Shown piece after piece: positions 1 through 8,665 of a stretch of DNA of 64,000 nt. The number at the start of each line of letters is the position of its first letter. Position 1 is the first letter of the stretch. The position numbers and the translations under genes are program-made. The DNA is from Nordella sp. HKS 07 (lineage in GTDB: Bacteria; Pseudomonadota; Alphaproteobacteria; Rhizobiales; Aestuariivirgaceae): NCBI RefSeq assembly GCF_011046735.1, contig NZ_CP049258.1:898501-962500 (forward strand), in the 5' to 3' direction. The notes beneath the pieces are model-generated. The model was given only the letters and a program-made list of their open reading frames with translations, did not search any database and had not been told where the DNA came from.

Positions 1-155
1 ATACAATAAAACTTGCCCTCACGCCAGATGCCAGATGCCGCCGGCCCTTATCCCATCGTGACCGCTTTGTAATGCGCAATCGGCTTGCATCGACGGGCCC
101 GCGGGGCCAGGATCGGTCGGGGAGCTGACCACAGCTTTTTTGCAGGGAGATCCCC

Positions 156-845
156 ATGCCCAAGCAGGCCAGCATCGTTCTCGTGCACGGTTTTTGGGGC
201 GGCGCCGCCCATTGGAGCAAGGTCATTCTCGGACTGTCCCGTTTAGGCCACAAGTCGGTCATGGCGGTGGAGAACCCGCTCACCTCGCTCACCGACGATG
301 CCGGGCGCACGCGCAAGATGATCGCCCAGCAAAAGCAGCCGGTAATCCTGGTCGGGCATTCCTATGGCGGTGCGGTCATCTCGGAAGCCGGCGGCCAGCC
401 CAACGTCGCGGGCCTCGTCTTCATCGCCGCCTTCGCGCCCGATGCCGGCGAAAGTCCCGGCGCCATAACCGCCAAGTCGCCGCCGGTCGCCGCCCCCAAT
501 CTCGAGCCCGACAGCGACGGCTATCTGTGGATCAAGCGGGATAAATTTCATGAAAGCTTCTGCCAGGATCTTTCCGCCGACGAAGCCTTGGTGATGGCGG
601 CGACGCAGAAGGCACCGCTCGCCAGCACCTTCGGCGACACGGTCTCGATGCCCGCCTGGAAGAAGAAACCGTCCTGGTATCAGATCTCCAGCGAGGACCG
701 CATGATCGCGCCCGACAATCAGACATGGATGTCGGGGCGCCTCAAGGCTAGGAAAGTGGTGACGCTCAAGGCGAGCCATGCCTCGCTCGCCTCACAGCCG
801 GACGCGGTGGTGGCACTCATCGACGAAGCCGTCGCCGCGGTCTGA
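156..845 (+). CDS. alpha/beta hydrolase
   Basis: A 229-residue cytoplasmic alpha/beta-hydrolase fold protein of the small esterase/salicylate-esterase-like group. The oxyanion-loop motif LVHGFWGG lies at about residues 9-16 and the nucleophile elbow GHSYGG at about 67-72, which gives the catalytic Ser. An Asp in the SSEDRMI segment and the His in KASHAS near residue 208 probably complete the triad. There is no signal peptide. The start is supported by a GGGAGA ribosome site just upstream of the ATG. It is monocistronic and convergent with the GST gene. The substrate cannot be read from the sequence. Confidence 0.9.
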   Translation: MPKQASIVLVHGFWGGAAHWSKVILGLSRLGHKSVMAVENPLTSLTDDAGRTRKMIAQQKQPVILVGHSYGGAVISEAGGQPNVAGLVFIAAFAPDAGESPGAITAKSPPVAAPNLEPDSDGYLWIKRDKFHESFCQDLSADEALVMAATQKAPLASTFGDTVSMPAWKKKPSWYQISSEDRMIAPDNQTWMSGRLKARKVVTLKASHASLASQPDAVVALIDEAVAAV

Positions 846-865
846 GGCGCCCCGGCGCCTGAAGG

Positions 866-1486
866 TCAGCTTGCGTCGCGTGGAATCGTGGCCTGCATCG
901 AAGGACGCTCGGCGAAGACCGCATACCAGGCCGCCAGGCGCGGGTGATCTTCCCGCCAGGGCCGGTGAGCGAAACGGAAGTCGAGATAACCCAGCGCGCA
1001 GCCGATGGTGATGAGGCCGATCGTCAACGGCCCCGACAGCGTCTCGACATGCTCCTCGAGCCGCGCCAAGGCGCCATCGACCTTGGTCATCTGCCCCTGC
1101 ACCCAGTCGGCCCATTGTCGGGCTTCCGGTCGCGCCGTCATTTCGTAGCGCGACAGCAAGGCGGCATCGAGCAGTCCGTCGCCCAGCGCCTGCAAGGTGA
1201 GCGCGCGCCAGCGCGCCTTCTGCTCGGCGGGAAACAGATGGCGGCCCGGCACGTTCGCGTCGAGATATTCGCAGATGACCCGGCTGTCGAAGAGAGTATC
1301 GCCCTCGGGCGTGATCGCCGCCGGGATCTTGGCCAGCGGATTGGCGAGCGCGATGCGCTCGTCGCGCTTCACCGGATGCGCGGCACTCGGCAGCTTTTCG
1401 ATCCCATCGGCAAGGCCGAGCTCATGCGCGGTGACCATGACCTTGCGTACATAGGGCGACGTCGGAGCGTAGAAGAGCTTCAGCAT
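866..1486 (-). CDS. glutathione S-transferase family protein
   Basis: About 206 residues. The N-terminal thioredoxin-like domain starts LKLFYAPTSPYVRKV, with the Ser of TSPY in the usual glutathione-activating position and a DSRVICEYLD segment that matches the glutathione gamma-glutamyl binding loop. An all-alpha C-terminal domain follows. I chose the ATG at 1486, which gives the canonical GST N-terminus; a GTG at 1492 overlaps the upstream TGA (GTGA) and is an alternative that would mean direct coupling. It is co-transcribed with the GlcG/HbpS-like gene. Physiological substrate unknown. Confidence 0.9.
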   Translation of the reverse strand: MLKLFYAPTSPYVRKVMVTAHELGLADGIEKLPSAAHPVKRDERIALANPLAKIPAAITPEGDTLFDSRVICEYLDANVPGRHLFPAEQKARWRALTLQALGDGLLDAALLSRYEMTARPEARQWADWVQGQMTKVDGALARLEEHVETLSGPLTIGLITIGCALGYLDFRFAHRPWREDHPRLAAWYAVFAERPSMQATIPRDAS

Positions 1487-1488
1487 GG

Positions 1489-1911
1489 TCACGGCACCTG
1501 GTCCTCAGCACCGATGGCGGCGAGCGCGGCGCGCGCCACTTCGACATCCTGCGCGCCAGTGCCGGAGCCGACCCCGACCGCGCCGACGCAGAAGCCGCCG
1601 ATGATGATCGGCAGGCCGCCTTCCAGATTGGTGAGCCGGCCGCCGGCCGCGATGGCGAGTTTGATCTCGTTCTTGGGATCGAGCCTGGAGGTCGGCTGAC
1701 GGTGCGAGGCGGCGGTGATCGCTTTCGAGCGCGAGGTCTCGATCGACAGGAGCTTGGCGCCGTCCATGCGCAGGAAGGCCAGCAGATTGCCGCCGTCATC
1801 GACAACCGTGATGTTCTGCGGCACGCCGAGCTCATTGGCCTTCGCGACCGCTCCCGCCAGCGCCTTGAGCGCGCCCTCATGTGTCAGTTTCAACGCCGGT
1901 CTGGTCGTCAT
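1489..1911 (-). CDS. GlcG/HbpS-like heme-binding family protein
   Basis: A 140-residue GlcG/HbpS (DUF336, PF03928) protein. Family marks are the conserved VVDDGGNLLAFLRMDGA block, the SRSKAITAAS helix and the GG.PI.I.G..VGA.GVGSGTG segment. Members occur as small cytosolic or secreted octamers, some binding heme or cobalamin. There is no signal peptide with this start. I used the ATG at 1911, because the longer reading to 1953 adds a non-family tail. It overlaps the GST gene, so the pair is probably one transcript. Exact role unknown. Confidence 0.85.
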   Translation of the reverse strand: MTTRPALKLTHEGALKALAGAVAKANELGVPQNITVVDDGGNLLAFLRMDGAKLLSIETSRSKAITAASHRQPTSRLDPKNEIKLAIAAGGRLTNLEGGLPIIIGGFCVGAVGVGSGTGAQDVEVARAALAAIGAEDQVP

Positions 1912-1965
1912 CTGGGTGTGATTCCTTGCATTTTGAGCATGACGATGAAGCACGCCACGTTGGCG

Positions 1966-1993
1966 ATAAATTACTTTTCCTATTCCGTCTGGA
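1966..1993. promoter_or_regulatory. AT-rich shared motif, copy 1
   Basis: AT-rich tract of the form ATTACTTTT followed by TCTGGATC, in the divergent space between the GlcG-like and HutD genes. Similar tracts lie upstream of the monooxygenase and both solute-binding genes. It could be a LysR operator and/or promoter. Function is inferred only from recurrence. Confidence 0.3.
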
Positions 1994-2074
1994 TCGGAAA
2001 ATCTTATTCAACATGCACGCCGCTTCAGCGCCATCTCGTCTAGACTCCGCGATGCCAAACGAAAGGTGAGATTG

Positions 2075-2689
2075 ATGCGACTGTTGCGCGCCGAGGGCTA
2101 TGAAGCCAAACCCTGGAAGAACGGCCAGGGCATCACGCGCGATATTCTCCTCTGGCCCGCCACGGACGAGTTCGATCTCCGGGTCAGCCTCGCCGATATT
2201 CCCCCTGCCAGCACCTTCTCCGCTTTCCCCGGCATCACTCGCCACATCACACGGATCTCAGGGAGCGCCACGACATTGATCTTCGCTGACGGCAGGGTCG
2301 AGCGGCTTGGACTCATGACGCCCCTGACCTTCGACAGCGGCGAGGCGCCCCATTGCGAGGCCTCCGGCGACGATGTGCGCGTCCTCAATGTCATGACGCG
2401 CGCGACTTCATGGCGATCGTCGGTGCGGCCGCTGGCGGCGGGCCGGCACCCGGTCGTTCTCGCGGAGGGCCATGCCGTGCTGCTCTTTGCCGTTGCCGGC
2501 GAATGGAGGGTGGAGGCCGGCAATACCAGCGTCAATTGCCTGCCCGGGGAGACCTTGCTGGCGGCAAGACCGGCTGCGATAACCCTGGTTGGCACGGCGG
2601 GTTGCGCCGCCCTTCTGGCCGATCTGGTCCCCGCCGCCGAAAGTCGGGACGCCCTATTCGCTTTTTTTGAAGCAACTGGCAGGAATTAA
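2075..2689 (+). CDS. HutD/Ves family protein
   Basis: A 204-residue double-barrel cupin-type protein of the HutD/Ves family (PF05962). Diagnostic parts are the WKNGQGITRDI start, the LRVSLADI.....FS.FPGI.R.. block and the later LMTPLTFDSG segment. The ATG at 2075 follows an AGGTGAG ribosome site by four bases; the GTG at 2066 lies inside that site and is unlikely. HutD is often found near histidine-use genes, but none are seen here. The AT-rich sequence in front of it resembles sequences upstream of the monooxygenase and transporter genes, so it may belong to the same regulon. Confidence 0.88.
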   Translation: MRLLRAEGYEAKPWKNGQGITRDILLWPATDEFDLRVSLADIPPASTFSAFPGITRHITRISGSATTLIFADGRVERLGLMTPLTFDSGEAPHCEASGDDVRVLNVMTRATSWRSSVRPLAAGRHPVVLAEGHAVLLFAVAGEWRVEAGNTSVNCLPGETLLAARPAAITLVGTAGCAALLADLVPAAESRDALFAFFEATGRN

Positions 2690-2710
2690 TTATTTTCGCT
2701 ATCTAGCGTC
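2684..2710. promoter_or_regulatory. AT-rich shared motif, copy 2
   Basis: AATTATTTTCGCTATCTAG-type tract directly after the HutD stop and about 50 bases before the monooxygenase ATG, in an otherwise GC-rich background. It is the likely promoter/operator region of the catabolic operon. Confidence 0.3.
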
Positions 2711-2753
2711 CTCTCCTAGGCTTCCCGCAACCTCAAAAAACAGCGTGAAGACA

Positions 2754-4205
2754 ATGATCAGAACAGGTGAGCAATATCGTGAAGGCCTCCGCGATGGACG
2801 CGAGGTCTGGGTCGATGGGGAACGCGTCAAGGATGTGACCGGGCATCCGTCCATGAAGCCGATCATCGACATCCGCGCCCGCATGTATGACATGCAGCAC
2901 GACAACAGCCATGCCGAGACCCTCACCTACAGCGACGCGAACGGCACCCATTCGATCTTCAACCGCCTGCCCAGGGAACAGCAGGACTGGCACGACAAAT
3001 GGAAAGCCGTCGATACCGTCATCTCCGACATAGGCGGCGTCGTCACCCGCGTCGGCGACGAGACGGTCGGCGAGATGTGGTCGCTCTATGACGGCCAGGA
3101 CGTGCTCAACGAGATCGATTCGCAGTTCTCCGAGAATATCACCCGCCATATCCAGCGCGTCATCGAGACCGACGTCTTCCATGTCTCGGCCAATACCGAT
3201 CCCAAAGGCGACCGCTCCAAGCCGCCGCAGGAGCAGGACCCCGACATGATGGTCCATGTCGTCAAGGAGACCGACAAGGGCATCATCGTGCGCGGCGCCA
3301 AATACGAAACGGCGGCCGGCTATGCCGACCAGGCCTTCCTCAAGCCGACGGTCGGCGCCTGGACCAATGAGAAGCTGTCGAACTATGCGGTGGGCGGCAT
3401 CGTCAAGATGGGCGCGCCCGGCGTGAAGATGATCGCCCGCTCGGGCTTTGCCGGCAAGGGCAGCAAGGACGACTATCCGCTTGCCAACAAATATGACGAG
3501 GTCGACTTCCTGATGGTGCTCGACAATGTCCTCATCCCCTGGGAGGACATCTTCTTCTACCGGCACACCCGCGCCGCCGCCTATATCCGCGGCACGCTGC
3601 ACCGTTATTCGGCTTTCCCCTATACGCTGCGCCTTCTCTACGTCGCCGACATGATGATCGGCGCCGCTTTGTGGAATGCCAAGCAGACCGGTCTCGACAA
3701 GCTGCAGGCGGTGCGCGAGAAGCTCGCCGATCTCGTCTGCTACCGCGAGGGCATCAACGCCCATCTCACCGCCTCGATCGCGCTGGCGCAGAAGAGCCCC
3801 GGCGGGCTGCTGATGCCGCATCAGTCGATCCTCTATGCCGGCCGCATCCATGCCTGCGCCAATCTCCCGCAGATGATGCATATCGCGCGCGAATTGTGCG
3901 GCGGACAGATCTGCGTGACGCCGAGCGCTGCCGCCTTCAACAACGGCGACTCGAAGGACTGGCTGGCGAAATTCTACAGCCTCAACGATGCCTGGCAGGC
4001 GGAGGACCGTCGCAAGCTTCTGGCCTTCGCGCGCGACCTCTTGAATTCGGACTATGCCAATCACCGGCTGACCTTCGTCCAGTTCGCCCAGGCGCCGCAT
4101 TTCAACCATCTGGCCGCCACCTACAACGCCTTCGACTTCTCCGGGCCGCTCGATTTCGTGCGCCGGTCGGCCGGCCTGTCGGAGCGGGTCAACGGCTCGC
4201 TCTGA
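2754..4205 (+). CDS. HpaB-type FADH2-dependent monooxygenase (4-hydroxyphenylacetate 3-hydroxylase family)
   Basis: A 483-residue oxygenase of the HpaB/PheA two-component (group D) flavin monooxygenase family. It has the acyl-CoA-dehydrogenase-like fold and uses reduced flavin supplied by a separate reductase. The N-terminal domain starts TGEQYREGLRDGREVW, where family members have the same block. The C-terminal helical bundle has DNVLIPWEDIF, the HRYSAF segment and ARELCGGQICVTPS. Start: the ATG at 2754 gives the family N-terminus. It heads a forward operon (M20 hydrolase, oxidoreductase, RidA, DUF1028). The only flavin reductase in the window is the fusion at 18.8-20.0 kb, the likely partner. 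Substrate unknown; RidA and amidohydrolase neighbours hint at a nitrogen-containing aromatic. Confidence 0.92.
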   Translation: MIRTGEQYREGLRDGREVWVDGERVKDVTGHPSMKPIIDIRARMYDMQHDNSHAETLTYSDANGTHSIFNRLPREQQDWHDKWKAVDTVISDIGGVVTRVGDETVGEMWSLYDGQDVLNEIDSQFSENITRHIQRVIETDVFHVSANTDPKGDRSKPPQEQDPDMMVHVVKETDKGIIVRGAKYETAAGYADQAFLKPTVGAWTNEKLSNYAVGGIVKMGAPGVKMIARSGFAGKGSKDDYPLANKYDEVDFLMVLDNVLIPWEDIFFYRHTRAAAYIRGTLHRYSAFPYTLRLLYVADMMIGAALWNAKQTGLDKLQAVREKLADLVCYREGINAHLTASIALAQKSPGGLLMPHQSILYAGRIHACANLPQMMHIARELCGGQICVTPSAAAFNNGDSKDWLAKFYSLNDAWQAEDRRKLLAFARDLLNSDYANHRLTFVQFAQAPHFNHLAATYNAFDFSGPLDFVRRSAGLSERVNGSL

Positions 4206-4217
4206 CGGTCCTGGATC

Positions 4218-5405
4218 ATGACGCCGCCGGCATCGGCCACCATCCTGAAGGAGCTCGTCGGCTTCGCCTCGGTCAGCGCCAATTCGAATCTCGATATCAT
4301 CGCCTATGTCGAGGAGCGATTGGCGTCCCTAGGCATCGCGTCGCGGCGCCTACCCGACAAGATGGCCAAGAAGGCTTCCCTGCTGGCGACGATCGGCCCC
4401 ACCGATCGCGCCGGCATCGTGCTCTCGGCTCATACCGATGTCGTGCCGGCCAGCGAGCCTAACTGGTCGAGCCCGCCCTTTGAGGCATCGCTGCGCGACG
4501 GGCGGCTTTATGGCCGCGGCGCCTGCGACATGAAGGGGTTCATCGCCGCCATCCTGGCCCAGCTTCCGCTGCTTCATCGGGAAGCGAGCGAGACGCCGGT
4601 GCATCTCGCTTTCTCCTATGACGAGGAAGTGGGCTGCCGAGGCGCGCCGGATCTCGTCGCCGAAGTCGCGGGCCTGCCGGTGAAACCGGCGGTCTGCATC
4701 GTCGGCGAGCCAACCTCGCTTCAGATTGCCACCGCGCATAAGGGCAAGGTCGCCTACCGCATCACGGTCACGGGCCGGACCGGCCATTCGGCTTTGCCGC
4801 ATCGCGCCGCCAATGCGGTGACGGCGGCGGCGCGGATCGCCGCCATGCTGGGCGATCTCGCCGACGAGGTGGCGATTTCCGGTCCACGGGATGAGAGCTT
4901 CGATCCGCCCTATACGACTATTCATGTCGGATCGCTCCACGGCGGCTCGGCGCTCAATCTGGTGCCCGACCGCGCCGTGCTTGAATATGAGATCCGCAAC
5001 ATTCCAGATCGCGAAGGCGGTATCCCGGTCCTCTGCAGTCGTATCGAGGCGGGAATCGCCGCCGAGTGCCAGGCGTTGCGGAGATCGGCGCCCGAAGCCG
5101 ATATCCTGATCGAGGAGATCGTCGCCTATCCCCAACTCGCCACAGCCGCCGATCATCCGGCGGTCGCCGCCGTCGCGCGCCTAGCCGGCACGGAAGCAAG
5201 GCCAAGGACCGTCAGTTTCGGTACCGAAGCCGGGCTCTATGCCGAAGCGGGAATCCCGACCGTCATCTGCGGGCCGGGTGACATGACACGAGCCCACAAG
5301 GCCGATGAGTGGATCGGTCTCGATGAACTCGCCGCCACCGAGCGGATGCTCGAGCGCCTTGCCGGAAGGCTGCGCCAGCCGCTAGCGACATGGATGATCT
5401 CATGA
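4218..5405 (+). CDS. M20 family metallohydrolase, ArgE-like
   Basis: A 395-residue M20A amidohydrolase related to acetylornithine deacetylase. Metal ligands and catalytic residues are visible: SAHTDVVPA (His, Asp), GRGACDMKG (bridging Asp), DEEVGC (catalytic Glu and metal Glu), GEPTS, and the C-terminal GPGDMTRAHKADEW whose His is the last ligand. The dimerisation/lid domain occupies about residues 175-290. It starts 12 bases after the monooxygenase stop, and its TGA overlaps the next ATG. In this setting it probably hydrolyses an N-acyl or amide intermediate of the pathway rather than making ornithine; that is inference from context. Confidence 0.88.
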   Translation: MTPPASATILKELVGFASVSANSNLDIIAYVEERLASLGIASRRLPDKMAKKASLLATIGPTDRAGIVLSAHTDVVPASEPNWSSPPFEASLRDGRLYGRGACDMKGFIAAILAQLPLLHREASETPVHLAFSYDEEVGCRGAPDLVAEVAGLPVKPAVCIVGEPTSLQIATAHKGKVAYRITVTGRTGHSALPHRAANAVTAAARIAAMLGDLADEVAISGPRDESFDPPYTTIHVGSLHGGSALNLVPDRAVLEYEIRNIPDREGGIPVLCSRIEAGIAAECQALRRSAPEADILIEEIVAYPQLATAADHPAVAAVARLAGTEARPRTVSFGTEAGLYAEAGIPTVICGPGDMTRAHKADEWIGLDELAATERMLERLAGRLRQPLATWMIS

Positions 5406-6400
5406 CCTTTTTGCCAAAGACCATGCGCGGCGTGATCGCCAGGACCAAGGGCGGTCCTGAAGCGCTGTCGGTCGATACCTTCCCGGTGCCAGAGCCCAGG
5501 CCGGGCGAGGTTCTGATCAAGGTCGTTTATGCCGGCGTGTGCCGGCCCGACATCATGCAGCGCCGCGGTATCTTCTCGCCGCCGCCCGGCGCTTCCGAGA
5601 TATTGGGCCTCGAAGTGGCCGGCACGGTCGTCGCCTGCGGCGCCGAGGTCCATGATCTCAAGGTCGGCAACCGTGTGGCCGCTCTGCTCTCGGGCGGCGG
5701 CTATGCGCAATATGCCGTGGCCGATGCGCGCTGCTGCCTCAAGCTGCCGGGCTTTCTCGGCGAGCGCGAATGCGCCGCTTTGCCCGAGGCCTTGTTCACC
5801 ATCTGGCACAATCTCTTCGAGCTCGGCCGCCTCAGCTGCGGCGAGGCGGTGCTGATCCATGGCGGCGCCAGCGGCAACGGAACCATCGCCATCCAGCTCG
5901 CCAATGCCATTGGCGCCACCGTCTTCGCCACCGCCGGCACCAAGGAGAAGGCGACCTTTCTGCACAAGCTCGGCTGCGCCCATCCGATCGTCTATCGCGA
6001 CCAGGATTTCGTCTCGGTGATCGGCGAGGCCAGAGGCGAGCGCGGCGTCGATGTCGTGCTCGACATCGTCGGCGGCTCCTATATGCCGCGCAATCTCGCG
6101 GCTCTGGGCCCCGGTGGACGCCATGTGAGCCTCGCTTTCATGGAAAGCGCCAACATCACGCTCGATTTCACCGTCGTGATGCGCAAGAGCCTGACGCTGA
6201 CTTCATCGACGCTGCGGCCGAAATCAGCCGACGAGAAGGCCCGCCTCAAGCGTGCCCTCGAGCGTCATGTCTGGCCGCTCGTCGAGACAGGTCGCGTACG
6301 CCCGGTCATCCATGCCGAACTGCCGCTCGCCGAAGCGGCGGAAGCCCATCGCATCCTTGAAGCCTCCGAACAGGTCGGCAAAGTGGTGCTGCGCTGCTGA
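5402..6400 (+). CDS. NAD(P)H:quinone oxidoreductase-like MDR protein (PIG3-type)
   Basis: About 332 residues of the zinc-free medium-chain reductase family. The N-terminal GroES-like domain reads RGVIARTKGGPEALSVDTFPVPEPRPGEVLIKV, with YAGVCRPDIMQRRG in the usual place. The Rossmann nucleotide-binding loop HGGASGNGTIAIQLA is at about residues 150-164. The Cys/His zinc ligands of true alcohol dehydrogenases are absent. The ATG at 5402 overlaps the upstream TGA (ATGA); a start at 5423 would give the more usual short N-terminus. It probably reduces an enone or quinone intermediate from the monooxygenase step (inference). Confidence 0.87.
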   Translation: MTFLPKTMRGVIARTKGGPEALSVDTFPVPEPRPGEVLIKVVYAGVCRPDIMQRRGIFSPPPGASEILGLEVAGTVVACGAEVHDLKVGNRVAALLSGGGYAQYAVADARCCLKLPGFLGERECAALPEALFTIWHNLFELGRLSCGEAVLIHGGASGNGTIAIQLANAIGATVFATAGTKEKATFLHKLGCAHPIVYRDQDFVSVIGEARGERGVDVVLDIVGGSYMPRNLAALGPGGRHVSLAFMESANITLDFTVVMRKSLTLTSSTLRPKSADEKARLKRALERHVWPLVETGRVRPVIHAELPLAEAAEAHRILEASEQVGKVVLRC

Positions 6401-6443
6401 GAGAAAACAATCCGCTTCAACCCTTCTGAGATGAGGAAACTCC

Positions 6444-6863
6444 ATGATCCATAAGCGCATCCGCCCCTTCAACACGAAGCAGACCTATCCCGAGCAGAAG
6501 CTTGACAACGATCTTTCGCAAGGCGTCGTCGCGCGCGGCACGATGGTGTTTCTGCGCGGCCAGGTCGCGCAGGATCTCGATACGCGCGAAAGCCTGCATG
6601 TCGGCGATGCCGCGCTGCAGACGCGCAAGACGATGGAGAACATCAAGATGCTTCTCGAGGAAGCCGGCAGCGAGCTCTCGCATATCTGCCGGATCGTCGT
6701 TTATCTGACCGACATCCGCTATCGCGAAGCCGTCTATCGCGAGATGGGCGTGTGGCTCAAAGGCGTCTTCCCCTGCTCCACCGGCCTCGTTGTGCCGGCC
6801 TTGGCCCGCCCCGAATGGGTGGTCGAGATCGAAGTGACCGCCGTCATTCCCGACAAGACCTGA
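6444..6863 (+). CDS. RidA family protein
   Basis: A 139-residue RidA/YjgF/UK114 protein, normally a trimeric enamine/imine deaminase. The core includes FLRGQVAQDL, TRKTMENIKMLLEEAGSELSHICRIVVYLTDI and the end motif VVEIEVTAV. The Arg that binds substrate carboxylate in archetypal RidA (in ARSCVEV-type motifs) is not obvious here, where the equivalent stretch is CSTGLVVPALARPEW, so it may belong to a divergent Rid subgroup. It lies between the oxidoreductase and DUF1028 genes, a pairing seen in many amine or N-heterocycle catabolic loci. Confidence 0.9.
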   Translation: MIHKRIRPFNTKQTYPEQKLDNDLSQGVVARGTMVFLRGQVAQDLDTRESLHVGDAALQTRKTMENIKMLLEEAGSELSHICRIVVYLTDIRYREAVYREMGVWLKGVFPCSTGLVVPALARPEWVVEIEVTAVIPDKT

Positions 6864-6875
6864 GGTGCCGCCGTC

Positions 6876-7553
6876 ATGACCTTCTCGATCTCCGCCCGCT
6901 GCCGGCGCACCGGCATGTTCGGTATCGCGGTCTCCTCCTCGAGCCCTTGTGTGGCGGCGCGTTGCGCCCATGCCCGCGCCGGCGTCGGCGCCGTCGCCAC
7001 CCAGAATATCACCGACCCGACACTAGGGCCCAAAGGTCTCGATCTGCTCGCCTCGGGCCTCTCGGCGCCTGAGGCTTTGGCGAAGCTCAAGGCGACGGCC
7101 CCTCATCTCGACTACCGCCAACTGGCCCTCGTCGACCGCCAGGGCGGCACCGCCTCCTTCTCCGGAGCGAAGACGCTGGGCACCCACCGCATCAAGGAAG
7201 CGCCCAATGTCGTGGCGGCCGGCAACCTGCTGAAGGATCCGCAGGTGCCCGACCACATGGTCGAGGCCTTTCTCGCCGACGAACAGGCCGCGCTGGGCGA
7301 CCGGCTCATCGCCGCCATGCAGGCTGCCCTCGCCGCGGGCGGCGAGGAAGGCCCGGTCCATTCGGTCGGCATGCTGCTGGTGCGCGACGTCGCCTGGCCG
7401 GTTGCCGATCTGCGCGTCGACTGGCACGAGACCGACCCCATCGGCGAACTGGCAAGACTTTGGGCACTGTGGCAACCGCAGATGGACGCCTATGTGACCC
7501 GCGCCCTCGACCCGTCTACCGCCCCTTCCTATGGGGTTCCCGGCGACCAATAG
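6876..7553 (+). CDS. DUF1028 family protein (Ntn-hydrolase-like)
   Basis: A 225-residue DUF1028 (PF06267) protein with the family start TFSISARCRRTGMFGIAVSS, ARAGVGAVATQN at about residues 42-53 and the GLDLL.SGLSAPEAL.KL segment. The family has an N-terminal-nucleophile hydrolase fold and often sits beside RidA genes. It starts 12 bases after the RidA stop. C-terminal family segments with WPVADLRVDWHE and DPIGELARLW are present, so it looks intact. Its reaction is not established; hydrolysis of an amide or enamine-derived product would fit the operon. Confidence 0.88.
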   Translation: MTFSISARCRRTGMFGIAVSSSSPCVAARCAHARAGVGAVATQNITDPTLGPKGLDLLASGLSAPEALAKLKATAPHLDYRQLALVDRQGGTASFSGAKTLGTHRIKEAPNVVAAGNLLKDPQVPDHMVEAFLADEQAALGDRLIAAMQAALAAGGEEGPVHSVGMLLVRDVAWPVADLRVDWHETDPIGELARLWALWQPQMDAYVTRALDPSTAPSYGVPGDQ

Positions 7554-7625
7554 AGGCAGGCGTGATACGCATTGAACAGGCCTTCAAAGGTGACATAAAC
7601 TCGTATCTCCAGCAGGAGGAGATAC

Positions 7626-7652
7626 GTGTCCAAGTCCGGTCGAATATTGTGA
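7626..7652 (+). CDS. possible 8-codon leader peptide before the LysR gene
   Basis: A strong AGGAGGAG ribosome site at about 7615-7622 is followed by GTG at 7626, which opens only an 8-codon frame (MSKSGRIL). Its TGA at 7650-7652 overlaps the GTG at 7649 that I take as the LysR start (GTGA). The LysR start itself has no ribosome site, so translational coupling through this mini-frame is plausible. A frameshifting sequence error fusing the two frames is the main alternative. Confidence 0.35.
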   Translation: MSKSGRIL

Positions 7653-8605
7653 CGAAAGCCGATCCGGCGCGATCGCCGCTACGCTTTACACTGCGGCAAC
7701 TTCTATATTTCGTCGCGGCCGGCGAAACCAGGAGCGTCAAGCAAGCCGCCGAGCGGCTGAACATCTCGCAGCCTTCCATTTCAACCGCCATCGCGCAGAT
7801 CGAAGCCGAATTCGATATCCAGCTCTTTGTGCGCCATCACGCGCAAGGCTTGTCGCTGACCCCGGCCGGCGTGCGCTTCCTGCAGGCGGCCAAGACGCTC
7901 CTCGACCAGGCCGAGGAACTGCACAATGTCGCTGACGAGGTGGCGGGCTCGGTCAGCGGTCCTTTGAATATCGGCTCGTTCCGCACCTATGCGCCGCTTA
8001 TCATCTCGGAAGTCTGCAAGGGCTTCCTCGACCAGTTCCCGCGCGTCAAATTGCATGTCTCGGAAGGCGACGAGGCCTCGCTCGTCGCAAGGCTGCGCCG
8101 CGCCGAGATCAGCATTGCGGTGACCTATTCGCAGAACATTCCGGAGGATATCGATTTCGAGCCGTTAGCGAAGCTGCCGACCTATGCCCTGCTGCCGGCC
8201 GATCACGAGTTCGTGTCAAAGGCTCCGCTCCATTTGCGCGACCTTGTCGACCTGCCCTTCATCCTGCTCGACCTGCCCTTGAGCCGCGAATATTTCATGT
8301 CGCTCTTCCTGCGCGAGAATCTGGCGCCCAATATCCTCACGCGGACCGAGTATCCGGAAGCCATCCGCAGCTATGTGGCGAGTGGCTTCGGCTATTCGCT
8401 GGCGACGGCGCGGCCACGCAACAAGGCGGCCCTCAACGGCAAGCCGCTCGCTTATGTGCCGCTGGCCGGCAATTATCCTCCGATGGTGTTCGGCCTCGCA
8501 ACGCTGAAGGGACTGCGCAAGACCAGCATCACCCAGGCCTTCGAGCACCACTGCCGCAATGTGATCTCGACCAATCAGATGCCTGGCATGGCGCCGCTCG
8601 GCTGA
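7649..8605 (+). CDS. LysR family transcriptional regulator
   Basis: About 318 residues. The winged-helix HTH is at about residues 10-68 (FTLRQLLYFVAAGETRSVKQAAERLNISQPSIS, here split across helix-turn-helix), followed by the linker helix and a substrate-binding domain from about residue 98. Segments such as LPFILLDLPLSREYFMSLF and VASGFGYSL closely resemble the sensor half of the reductase fusion at 18.8-20.0 kb, which suggests a shared ligand. The start is uncertain: GTG 7649 (coupled to a mini-frame) or GTG 7562. It is presumably the activator of this catabolic and transport locus. Confidence 0.9.
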   Translation: MTKADPARSPLRFTLRQLLYFVAAGETRSVKQAAERLNISQPSISTAIAQIEAEFDIQLFVRHHAQGLSLTPAGVRFLQAAKTLLDQAEELHNVADEVAGSVSGPLNIGSFRTYAPLIISEVCKGFLDQFPRVKLHVSEGDEASLVARLRRAEISIAVTYSQNIPEDIDFEPLAKLPTYALLPADHEFVSKAPLHLRDLVDLPFILLDLPLSREYFMSLFLRENLAPNILTRTEYPEAIRSYVASGFGYSLATARPRNKAALNGKPLAYVPLAGNYPPMVFGLATLKGLRKTSITQAFEHHCRNVISTNQMPGMAPLG

Positions 8606-8665
8606 CGCGCGTTGTGCATCATTCCCTTTCACTGACCAACCCACGCAATCCCCAGGAGTGCACGG

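Noticed and set aside
2733..4109. A 458-codon reverse frame opposite the oxygenase
   Set aside because: Shadow of the HpaB-type gene with Asp/Gly/Val-biased composition and no domain.
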